Assembly: GCF_018256155.1 (NCBI RefSeq) | Contig: NZ_JAERLY010000019.1 | Coordinates: 1-40,420 of the forward strand | Source: Gluconobacter sp. Dm-62 | GTDB taxonomy: Bacteria > Pseudomonadota > Alphaproteobacteria > Acetobacterales > Acetobacteraceae | DNA: 40,420 nucleotides | Direction: 5' to 3' | Shown: piece after piece, positions 18,817 to 25,013 of the stretch | Layout of the letters: every line of letters starts with the position of its first letter | Numbering within the stretch: the first letter of the stretch is position 1 | The notes under the pieces: generated by a model | What the model saw: only the letters and a program-made list of their open reading frames with translations | Told to the model about the DNA's origin: nothing | Database searches by the model: none | Position numbers and translations under genes: made by a program

Positions 18817-19555
18817 CTATGCGGCGGCTGCCTTCGTGCCAGTCTCGTCGGTTCGATATTCTCCCCATGCCTGCCGCAGGATCTGCAGCGCTGATGACAG
18901 GAATATGCCAGCCATGATCGCGGCCACCGCAAGGTCGGGCCATGCGCTGGTGGTGCTCCAGACGCCGAACGCCGCGGCCATGACGATCAGGTTGCCGATC
19001 GCATCGTTGCGAGAGCAGAGCCACACCGAGCGCACGTTGGCGTCGCCATCCTTGTAGGGCAGGAGCAGAAACACCGAGGCAAGGTTCGCGGCCAGCGCCA
19101 GAGCGCCGATCGCACCCATGATCTCGGCCTGCGGAACGCCGAGGATCAGCGTGTGGTAGACGGTGGACCCGAACACCCACAGCGCCATCAGCGACAGCGA
19201 GACGCCCTTGGCGAGTGCCGCCGTGGCTCGCGCCGATCACCGCCAGACTCAAACCGTAGGTGACGGTATCGGCCAGGAAGTCGAGTGCGTCGGCCTTGAG
19301 GGCTTGCGAGCCAGCGAGCTGTCCCGCCGCCATTTCGGTCACGAACATCGCGCCATTGATCGCGATCACCGTCCACAGGACACGCTTGTAGCGCGGGTCT
19401 ACACCGTCGAAGACCGGGACACCCTTCGGACAGCAAATATTCTCGACGGTGCCGCATGTCGTCACCTCGACGGTTGGTGTGACTGTTTTCGTGGGCACGA
19501 CCAGAGGTGGCGGAGCGCAACAGGCGGTCTCGGACTTGCAGCAGTTCTCAGACAT
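18817..19555 (-). pseudogene. Cation diffusion facilitator with Cys-rich N-terminus, frameshifted
   Basis: The first frame (from 19555) encodes a Cys-rich metal-binding head (NCCKS, ACCAPP, TTCGT, ICCPKG) and the first membrane helices, with the metal-site pattern ALDFLADTVTYGLSLAVIGAS. Homology then jumps frame near 19225-19240 to TAALAKGVSLSLMALWVFGS. It continues with YKDGDANVRSVWLCSRNDAIGN and ends after LRQAWGEYRTDETGTKAAAA at 18817. A few codons between GAS and TAALAKG seem lost as well. Unless rescued by frameshifting, the exporter is broken. It is divergent from a MerR gene and shares a MerR-type promoter with it, so its original role was metal (Zn/Cd/Co-type) efflux. Composition is more GC-rich than the flanks. 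Confidence 0.82.
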
Positions 19556-19576
19556 GGGTGACTCCTTCTCGGGATC

Positions 19577-19607
19577 ACCCTACAATCTCTAGCCACTAGA
19601 GCTTCAA
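19577..19607 (-). promoter_or_regulatory. MerR-type promoter and operator for the metal exporter
   Basis: Read on the minus strand, the -35 box TTGAAG (19602-19607) and -10 box TAGGGT (19577-19582) are 19 bp apart, the over-long spacing typical of MerR-activated promoters. Between them lies a perfect dyad, CTCTAG-TGG-CTAGAG (19587-19601), the expected regulator site. The exporter start codon follows with AAGGAG as ribosome-binding site. Confidence 0.85.
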
Positions 19608-19619
19608 GGGAAAAGCACC

Positions 19620-20027
19620 ATGAGGATCTCGATTGGCGAGTTGGCGCGGCGCACTGGGGTCAAGGTGCCGACGATCCGCTACTACGAAGGCGTCGGGCTT
19701 CTTCCGACACCGACACGAACGGAAGGGCGGCAAAGGCGCTTCGGTGCGGACGAGGTCGCCCGGCTCAACTTTATTCGTCATTCCCGCGAGCTGGGCTTCG
19801 AGGTCGCCGACATTCGTGAATTGCTGACGCTTAGCGAGCAGCCGGAGCGTTCCTGCGGCGAGGTGGACGCTATCGCCCGCCGCCACGTCGAGACTATTGA
19901 CCGACGGATTGGGAGGCTGGTGGCGCTGCGCGCCGAGCTGCAACGCTCGCTAGATCGGTGTGCGCGCGGTACGGTCGAGGAATGCCGGGTGATCGAAGTG
20001 CTGGGTTACGGGGACGACAGGGTTTAG
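19620..20027 (+). CDS. MerR-family heavy-metal-responsive regulator
   Basis: 135 residues. The N-terminal helix-turn-helix and wing read ISIGELARRTGVKVPTIRYYEG, then GLLPTPTRTEGRQRRFG. A long dimerisation helix and a metal loop follow. The cysteines at 79 (ERSCGEVD), 114 (DRCARG) and 122 (EECRVIE) match the spacing of metal-binding Cys in ZntR/CadR/PbrR-type sensors, so Zn, Cd or Pb is more likely than Cu or Hg. It is divergent from the exporter gene, 64 bases apart, with the MerR-type promoter in the gap. Its target gene is frameshifted here. The Tn3-type transposon inserted 21 bases after its stop codon. Confidence 0.9.
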   Translation: MRISIGELARRTGVKVPTIRYYEGVGLLPTPTRTEGRQRRFGADEVARLNFIRHSRELGFEVADIRELLTLSEQPERSCGEVDAIARRHVETIDRRIGRLVALRAELQRSLDRCARGTVEECRVIEVLGYGDDRV

Positions 20028-20048
20028 CTAAAGGCAGCTCAGAGTACC

Positions 20049-20086
20049 GGGGAGCAGTGAGAGGCTGTTCGAAAACGTACGCTAAG
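20049..20086. repeat. Left 38-bp Tn3-type inverted repeat
   Basis: Begins GGGGAGCAGTGAGAGGCTG and ends TTCGAAAACGTACGCTAAG. It pairs with 23805-23842 at 36 of 38 positions by hand comparison. The tnpA remnant stops 4 bases inside it. Confidence 0.93.
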
Positions 20087-20090
20087 GATT

Positions 20091-20268
20091 TTAGGAACCG
20101 GATTGCAACCGAAGAGGCCTGAAATTATCTCGCGGCGGCCGGATTTCGCCCCAAAGATAATCACCTGTCAGGCCAATATGCTCCCAGCCGAGTGGTGCTA
20201 CATGAGCAAGCACGTCATCGGGCACCGCGATGCCCGTCTGACGAAGATGCTGAGCGGCACGGTCCAGA
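20091..20268 (-). pseudogene. tnpA: Tn3-family transposase (TnpA), extreme C-terminal remnant
   Basis: On the minus strand the frame reads GLDRAAQHLRQTGIAVPDD, then VLAHVAPLGWEHIGLTGDYL and W-G-E...DNFRPLR before the stop. The LGWEHI-x-LTGDYxW block and terminal F-R-P-L-R are the characteristic end of Tn3-family transposases. Only about 58 of roughly 970 residues remain and all catalytic residues are gone. The break lies at about 20268, where the sequence passes directly into a resolvase fragment on the other strand. Confidence 0.85.
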
Positions 20269-20620
20269 CCTGACCAAACGCGGTGTCGGGTTGAAGGTCC
20301 TGGCGGGCGAAGGAGCCTCGATCGATACCACCACCGCAAATGGTCGCTTGATCTTCGCGATTTTTGCCGGACTGGCGGAGTTCGAGCGGGAATTGATCGT
20401 TGAACGCACACGCGCAGGTCTGGCTTCTGCACGTGCCCGAGGACGGGAGGGTGGCCGTCCCTTCAAGATGACCTTAGTAAACTTCGTCTGGCTCAGGCCG
20501 CCATGAGTGATCCTGAAACCCAGGTTGGAGATCTGTGTTCTGAACTGGGGATCAGCCGCCAGACGTTGTATCGACATGTCACTCCCGAGGGTAAAATCAG
20601 GCCGGATGGGGAAAAAACCT
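20269..20620 (+). pseudogene. tnpR: Serine resolvase (TnpR) fragment, frameshifted
   Basis: From about 20269 the frame reads LTKRGVGLKVLAGEGASIDT, TANGRLIFAIFAGLAEFERE and LIVERTRAGLASARARGREG-GRPFKMT. These are the middle and later part of the catalytic domain and the E-helix of a Tn3-type resolvase. A one-base shift near 20470 moves the reading to LSKLRLAQAAMSDPE and the C-terminal helix-turn-helix LCSELGISRQTLYRHVTPEG. The N-terminal region with the active Ser is missing. tnpA and tnpR point away from the joint, so a single deletion has removed both 5' ends and the res site between them. Confidence 0.87.
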
Positions 20621-20659
20621 CTGGCGCAAAAAACACGAAAAATCTCTCAAAACTGAGAC

Positions 20660-21811
20660 TTATGGCTTATCTCTGGTATGGGTAACGTGAGGATTGATCG
20701 ATACCAGCAGAAACGGCTGATGACTGCGGGAATGCCCCTGATGAAACATCGAAAGCCGGTCCAGTTGCGCAACAGGCAGCCAGAGACGACCGTCCAGAGC
20801 AAGACACGGTGCATCTGCCCAGTGCAGACGTGAATCCGAGATCAGTTTCGTGATCTTTCCCGAAACGTCTCTCCGATAGACGCCGTTATCCTTCAGATTG
20901 GTGAAGTAAAGGTTTCCTGCAGCATCCATGGCGCTGCCCCCGACTGGAGGTAAATCTGCCCAAGGCTTTACAGCCGCAGACAGATCGGTTGATGACACAC
21001 TGGGATCATCAAGCAACACTGTGGGAACTTGAGACCACGGTCCTTCAAGCGGCCCGAAATACAGCCATTTCCCGTCCGGACTGACTTCAAGCGGATCGAC
21101 ATTCACCAGAAGCGGCTGATGCGGACCGTTCTCCACGACGTGCCCGTCCATGACAATCGGTCGATCTGTCCGTGCGCGTGTGGAAACATCGTTGTCCAGA
21201 ACACGACGTGCCTGACCTGTTTTGATATCAAGAACGATCAGCGCGGCCTTGCCCGCATCCGTGAGATAGGCGTGCGTTCCGTTGAAACGGATATCGTCGA
21301 TATAGCTGCCCGCCTGCGCGATCTCTGGGCCCAGAGGATAGATCCGCCGCACATGACCTGTTGCCGGATCAATGCGGACCAGTTTGGCTCCTTCAGGTAT
21401 GGGAGCACCTCCAAAAGACGGAGTTCCAGTATCAACAACCCAGAGCGTGCCGTCAGGAGCAACGTGGAGGGCATTGACGCTGACAAACCGATGCGTTGCA
21501 TCCTGCCCGGGTTTCCAGCCATTCCAGTCAGCATCTGGAAAAGGCTTTATCTTTCCATTCTTTGTCAGAAGACCCACGGCCGGTCCGGAAAACCCGCTCC
21601 AGCGAGGGCCTGAGACAAACACATGACCGCCAGCAAGCGCTACGGCGTTCCAGTCTATTGCGTTAGTAGTCGCCTCAATCCTGATGGTCTGAGCACGGGC
21701 AGGATCAGGATGCCCGCATACCCCAACGAAACCCGTGAAAACGGCAATGGCGATCCTGCGCAGGCCTCTTTTTGTGAAAGCATGCGGCTGATTCTGTTTC
21801 ATGACTCCCAT
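20660..21811 (-). CDS. Secreted Yellow/major-royal-jelly-protein-like beta-propeller protein
   Basis: About 383 residues from the ATG at 21811 (MGVMKQN); this start lies just after the cupin stop and gives a proper signal peptide (RIAIAVFTGFVGVCGH...ARAQT). The mature part has the MRJP/Yellow pattern: HVFVSGPRWSGFSGP, PFPDADWNGW, FVSVNALHVAPDGTLWVVDTG, later RPIVMDGHVVEN, VDPLEVSPDGKWLYFGPLEG and GSAMDAAGNLYFTNLKDN. Bacterial members are often labelled SMP-30/gluconolactonase-like or L-dopachrome-tautomerase-related. The enzymatic activity is unknown. It is the last gene of a three-gene minus-strand run inside the transposon, and only its first 20-odd codons survive in the second cargo copy. 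Confidence 0.85.
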   Translation of the reverse strand: MGVMKQNQPHAFTKRGLRRIAIAVFTGFVGVCGHPDPARAQTIRIEATTNAIDWNAVALAGGHVFVSGPRWSGFSGPAVGLLTKNGKIKPFPDADWNGWKPGQDATHRFVSVNALHVAPDGTLWVVDTGTPSFGGAPIPEGAKLVRIDPATGHVRRIYPLGPEIAQAGSYIDDIRFNGTHAYLTDAGKAALIVLDIKTGQARRVLDNDVSTRARTDRPIVMDGHVVENGPHQPLLVNVDPLEVSPDGKWLYFGPLEGPWSQVPTVLLDDPSVSSTDLSAAVKPWADLPPVGGSAMDAAGNLYFTNLKDNGVYRRDVSGKITKLISDSRLHWADAPCLALDGRLWLPVAQLDRLSMFHQGHSRSHQPFLLVSINPHVTHTRDKP

Positions 21812-21815
21812 GCCG

Positions 21816-22250
21816 TCAGATCCCTGCGATAAAACCGGACGGCGTACCGTCGGCAGGATCCACGAACACCACGTCATCTGGCGCCCGTCGCGGCGTGTCG
21901 ATAGCAAGGAAAACAACTGGCTGGCTCAGAATGCGGGGTACGGCATGCACGGCCCGACGGGGGAACACCAGAAGATGGCCGGGTGCAAACGGGGCTTCCT
22001 CCTTGGGATCATCGATCCAAAACGTGCCTGTCCCGGAGAGGACATGAAGCACTTCATCGCACTGGGTATGATAATGCGGCGGTACTTCCTGATAAATCCT
22101 GAAGACCCGGATACTGGCTTCCGGCTTGTCAGTCAGATAGGTGTCCAGCAGCATCGTGTCCGCCGTTTCGGGAAACGCAGCGGCAATTTTATTCAGATCG
22201 AAGCGACCTCCCGTCCGGTTCAGGGTCATCAGATGTTCTTCGTCATTCAT
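21816..22250 (-). CDS. Cupin-domain protein
   Basis: About 144 residues from the ATG at 22250 (MNDEEHLM), preceded by GAGGAGCAGAC. The single cupin barrel has motif 1 (PPHYHTQCDEVLHVLSGTG, with two His and a Glu as metal ligands) and motif 2 (FAPGHLLVFPRRAVHAVP, with the second-motif His). A mononuclear metal dioxygenase, isomerase or binding role is possible; the substrate is unknown. It sits between the dehydrogenase and the MRJP-like gene and overlaps neither. An otherwise similar copy at 38361 lacks the motif-1 half. Confidence 0.87.
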   Translation of the reverse strand: MNDEEHLMTLNRTGGRFDLNKIAAAFPETADTMLLDTYLTDKPEASIRVFRIYQEVPPHYHTQCDEVLHVLSGTGTFWIDDPKEEAPFAPGHLLVFPRRAVHAVPRILSQPVVFLAIDTPRRAPDDVVFVDPADGTPSGFIAGI

Positions 22251-22302
22251 GAGGTCTGCTCCTCTCAAGCGCTTTGACTGTTTTCGTCACGGTTCTCTCC
22301 GC

Positions 22303-23322
22303 TCAGGCAGGAAAACTTTCGAGCACGATCTTGCCTTTGGCCTGACCACTCTCGATCAGAGCGTGAGCCTCTCGCAGATTGGCGGCGGTGATCGCGCCAA
22401 GATTTTTGCCGAGCGTCGTACGGAGACGCCCTTCGTCCAGAAGGCGCGACACCTCGTTCAGGAGTTTCCCTTGTGTGCTGATGTCTGCCGTTCCGAACAG
22501 TGAGCGGGTGAACATCAGCTCCCAATGCAGGGACAGGCTTTTGCGCTTGAGGGGTACAGCATTGAGTTCAGCAGGGTCATCAATCAGGCCGAAATGTCCC
22601 TGAGGGGCTAGAAGTTCGACGATCTCTGCCAGGTGCCGATCTGTCTGCGTCGTGGAAAAAACAAAACCGGGGGCGCCCGTAGGAAGGGCAGCAACCTGTG
22701 CGGCCAGAGGCTTGCTGTGATCGATCACGTAATCTGCCCCGAGAGATGTGACCCAGTCCTGCGTTTCGGGGCGCGAAGCCGTGGCAATGACCGTGATATC
22801 AGTCAGAACCTTGGCCAGCTGGATCGCCATGGAACTGACCCCGCCTCCGCCCCCAATGATCAATATGGACGGCGTCGTTCCCGGGACAGGCCGACGAATG
22901 TCCAGGCGATCGAAAAGCATCTCCCAGGCGGTGATTGCTGTCAGCGGTAAGGCGGCGGCTTCGGCCCAGTTCAGGGAGCGGGGTTTGCGACCAACAATCC
23001 GTTCATCGACCAGATGAAACTCCGCGTTGGTCCCTGAGAGATTGATCGCCCCCGCATAAAAGACCTCATCGCCGACAGAAAAATCCGTGACGTCCGGTCC
23101 GGTGCCGACGACAACGCCTGCGGCATCCCAGCCCAGGACACGCCACTGACCCGCCTCCGGCGTTGCGCTGCGGCGGACTTTTGTATCAACCGGATTGACC
23201 GACACGGCCCTGATTTCCACCAGAAGATCCCGGCCCGAAGGAACAGGTTTCGGCAGATCGATGTCCTGAAGGGACGCCGGGTTTTCGATGGGAAGCGGCG
23301 TCTGATAACCGATGGCCCGCAT
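22303..23322 (-). CDS. Zinc-type alcohol dehydrogenase / quinone oxidoreductase family protein (cargo copy 1)
   Basis: A 339-residue medium-chain dehydrogenase/reductase. The N-terminal GroES-like domain (LLVEIRAVSVNPVDTKVRRS, GWDAAGVVVGTGPDV) lacks the usual catalytic zinc ligands, as in quinone oxidoreductases. The Rossmann part has the NADPH motif IIGGGGGVSSMAIQLAKVL and GADYVIDHSKPL. The family reduces quinones or enals/enones with NADPH. The gene is divergent from the DUF24/HxlR regulator across 100 bases; the same pairing is known for redox-sensing regulators of quinone reductases such as QorR and YodB. It shares 317 of 339 residues with the second copy at 35889 by hand count. Confidence 0.92.
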   Translation of the reverse strand: MRAIGYQTPLPIENPASLQDIDLPKPVPSGRDLLVEIRAVSVNPVDTKVRRSATPEAGQWRVLGWDAAGVVVGTGPDVTDFSVGDEVFYAGAINLSGTNAEFHLVDERIVGRKPRSLNWAEAAALPLTAITAWEMLFDRLDIRRPVPGTTPSILIIGGGGGVSSMAIQLAKVLTDITVIATASRPETQDWVTSLGADYVIDHSKPLAAQVAALPTGAPGFVFSTTQTDRHLAEIVELLAPQGHFGLIDDPAELNAVPLKRKSLSLHWELMFTRSLFGTADISTQGKLLNEVSRLLDEGRLRTTLGKNLGAITAANLREAHALIESGQAKGKIVLESFPA

Positions 23323-23422
23323 GATGTCTGCTCCTCTGTTGAATGAGGAGAAGAGTGAGCACTATGCTGTTTTCAGACAAGAACGCACTTTTAACGCCCA
23401 TAGTGTCGGAAATGATACCGTT
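23323..23422. promoter_or_regulatory. Divergent promoter, dehydrogenase / HxlR regulator
   Basis: A 100-bp gap also conserved in length in the second copy (35789-35888). It contains the inverted pair CACTATG (23360-23366) and CATAGTG (23399-23405), a candidate regulator site; in copy 2 the first arm is altered to CATTATA. The block TTTCAGACAAGAACGCACTT between the arms is identical in both copies. Confidence 0.5.
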
Positions 23423-23809
23423 ATGACCCGTATCCGCCATCAGTCGCTCGATTGCAGCCCCGGCTGCGCTGTTGAAGCAACGCTTCAGCTCATCGACGGG
23501 AAATGGAAAGGCGTGATCCTCTATCATCTGCTTCAGGGGACCTTACGCTTCAACGCCATCCGCAAGCGCCTGCCCAATATCACCCAGAGAATGCTGACGA
23601 CCCAGCTTCGCGAACTGGAGCGCGACGGGTTTGTCTTACGGACGGTCTACCCGGAAGTCCCGCCAAAGGTGGAATACAGCCTCACCCCACGCGGGCGGAC
23701 CCTTGAGCCCGTCATCATGGCTCTCAAAGCCTGGGGCGATGAGCACACAGAGTTCGGACATGTTCCTGAGATCTGCGCCGATATGAAAGGCTCTCCAACA
23801 AACTCTTAG
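23423..23809 (+). CDS. HxlR/DUF24-family redox-type regulator (cargo copy 1)
   Basis: About 128 residues from the ATG at 23423 (MTRIRHQS). The winged helix includes CAVEATLQLIDGKWKGVILYHL, LRFNAIRKRLPNITQRMLTTQL and the wing REVYPEVPP-like VYPEVPPKVEYSLTPRG. The N-terminal Cys in PGCAVE matches the conserved redox-sensing Cys of DUF24 proteins (YodB, HypR, QorR); a second Cys is in LDCSPG. It probably represses the divergent dehydrogenase-cupin-MRJP run until an electrophile or quinone modifies the Cys. The stop codon TAG (23807-23809) lies inside the right Tn3-type inverted repeat. Confidence 0.9.
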   Translation: MTRIRHQSLDCSPGCAVEATLQLIDGKWKGVILYHLLQGTLRFNAIRKRLPNITQRMLTTQLRELERDGFVLRTVYPEVPPKVEYSLTPRGRTLEPVIMALKAWGDEHTEFGHVPEICADMKGSPTNS

Positions 23810-23842
23810 CGTACGTTTTCGAACAACCTCTCACCGCTCCCC
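23805..23842. repeat. Right 38-bp Tn3-type inverted repeat
   Basis: Begins CTTAGCGTACGTTTTCGAA and ends CAACCTCTCACCGCTCCCC, complement of the left repeat with two changes. GTACC follows at 23843-23847 as target duplication. It contributes the stop codon of the HxlR gene. Confidence 0.93.
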
Positions 23843-23847
23843 GTACC

Positions 23848-24233
23848 CCTTTCACACCGAATCGGAATGTCCGCTTCCACAGGTCGTTCGCTTGAAGCGG
23901 ACCGACTGCAATCCCCCCCCCCCAAAGCCGCCGCAAAACCAATAAAGGATTGCAGGCCTGTGCGGAGGTGTAATTCCTTACACACGGCATGGCAGAGGCA
24001 ATGGAACCAACTTGCCAAGAAGCGTCATTGTCTACTGACGATGGCTCCAGGCCAGCACATCGGAAGAGCTTTTGGGGAAGATTTTATGCATTCTACCCTA
24101 TGTCCGATAATAAGAAAAAACGGACATAGATTTTATGGCGGGAAACTGCCGGTTTTGGAGATTTCATGCAGTTTCTGGGGTGCTCTTTGTCTGGATACCC
24201 GCCATACCGCTCGCCTCTCTGAACTATACGCCG
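23848..24233. other. Spacer between transposon and toxin-antitoxin operon
   Basis: No gene is seen. It holds an 11-base C run (23913-23923) flanked by TGCAATCC and GGATTGCA arms, and a GTGTAA-TTCC-TTACAC hairpin near 23970. It also has a perfect 9-bp stem, CTATGTCCG (24098-24106) with CGGACATAG (24121-24129), followed by ATTTTA, which may terminate plus-strand transcription. Confidence 0.5.
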
Positions 24234-24260
24234 TTGACGTATATGCTATTAGCATATATT
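24234..24260 (+). promoter_or_regulatory. Toxin-antitoxin promoter with perfect operator palindrome
   Basis: A -35 box TTGACG (24234-24239) leads into a perfect 9-1-9 palindrome, TATATGCTATTAGCATATA (24240-24258), that overlaps the probable -10 region (TATATT, 24255-24260). The toxin start codon is 9 bases further on. This placement suits autorepression by the antitoxin or the complex. Confidence 0.8.
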
Positions 24261-24269
24261 CCATTGTGA

Positions 24270-24611
24270 ATGTCAAAGCTGCAGACCGTTGTCGAACTGC
24301 CTGAATTCATAAAGCGGGCAAAAGCCCTGATGTCAGACGACGATCGTATGGCTCTGATTAACATGCTCGCTGCAATGCCAGATGCTGGCCTTTCTTTAGG
24401 CGGCGGTCTGCGAAAGGTCCGTTTTTCCCGCGAGAATGGTGGGAAGAGGGGAGGGTACAGAACTCTCTACGTTTTTGGTGGAAGACAGATGCCTCTGTTT
24501 CTCCTGACTGTTTTTGCCAAAAACGAGAAAGACAATCTGACACGATCTGAACAGGCCGCCCTGGTAGAGTTGAGCAAGACGCTTGTTGCGAAATACGGAG
24601 AACCATCATGA
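24270..24611 (+). CDS. RelE/HigB-type toxin
   Basis: 113 residues of the RelE/ParE superfamily. The core strands read LGGGLRKVRFSRENGGKRGGYRTLYVFGGRQMPLFLLTVFAKNEKDNLT, split by basic residues expected to contact mRNA or the ribosome; KNEKDNLTRSEQAAL is the usual C-terminal block of the HigB-2/RelE subgroup. It precedes its antitoxin gene, as in HigBA-like systems, and the two overlap by four bases (ATGA at 24608-24611). Expected action is ribosome-dependent mRNA cleavage, by family analogy. Confidence 0.88.
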   Translation: MSKLQTVVELPEFIKRAKALMSDDDRMALINMLAAMPDAGLSLGGGLRKVRFSRENGGKRGGYRTLYVFGGRQMPLFLLTVFAKNEKDNLTRSEQAALVELSKTLVAKYGEPS

Positions 24612-24904
24612 GCGCTTATGACAGCATTCTGCAGGGGCTAAATGAGGCTCTTGCCTATTCGGACGCTCCGGCCGACGACTGTGTGACCCACCAGGTGCGT
24701 GTTCCGTCGGTTGACGTGGCGGCCATCAGAACCCGGACCGGACTCTCTCAGGCCCAGTTTGCCAGAAGCATCGGGGTCGCCAAGGGGACCCTTCTGAACT
24801 GGGAGCATGGCCGTCGTCAGCCAACCGGACCGGCTCAAGTTTTGCTGGCGATGTTGGATAAGCGACCGTCGTTAGTGAGTGAGCTGCTTTCTGCCGTTCG
24901 TTGA
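24608..24904 (+). CDS. HigA-like antitoxin with XRE helix-turn-helix
   Basis: 98 residues. The C-terminal half is an XRE DNA-binding domain: VDVAAIRTRTGLSQAQFARS, then IGVAKGTLLNWEHGRRQPTG and PAQVLLAMLDKRP. The N-terminal 40 residues should wrap the toxin. It is translationally coupled to the toxin gene. It should bind the palindrome at 24240-24258 and repress the pair. The two genes appear intact, so the module may stabilise this transposon-rich region. Confidence 0.88.
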   Translation: MSAYDSILQGLNEALAYSDAPADDCVTHQVRVPSVDVAAIRTRTGLSQAQFARSIGVAKGTLLNWEHGRRQPTGPAQVLLAMLDKRPSLVSELLSAVR

Positions 24905-25013
24905 GAAAACACAGGTCCCGATATACTCATTCAGACGACCGATATGGGGGGTAAGCGGAACGTCTGCTATCGGAAAGCGGTAACCGAAAACAGCCTTCTG
25001 GCGCGCGAGTGAG

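Larger units (their letters stand above)
20049..23842. mobile_element. Tn3-family-derived, non-autonomous cargo transposon
   Basis: Ends are 38-bp inverted repeats (20049-20086 and 23805-23842) differing at two positions. They start GGGG and finish GAAAACGTACGCTAAG, the pattern of Tn3-family termini. The bases GTACC stand immediately outside both ends (20044-20048 and 23843-23847), a perfect 5-bp target duplication as made by Tn3 transposases. Inside are fused remnants of tnpA and tnpR and a four-gene cargo: MRJP-like protein, cupin and dehydrogenase on the minus strand, and a DUF24/HxlR regulator on the plus strand. With no working transposase it would need help in trans, or it decayed after insertion. 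Confidence 0.93.

Noticed and set aside
23423-23809. Longer start at 23312 for the HxlR gene overlapping the dehydrogenase gene
   Set aside because: The extra 37 residues have no family counterpart and would place the start inside the divergent dehydrogenase; MTRIRH at 23423 fits the family.
23913-23923. Run of 11 C bases as a possible phase-variation tract
   Set aside because: It lies in no reading frame and not within a recognisable promoter; it could even be a sequencing artefact.
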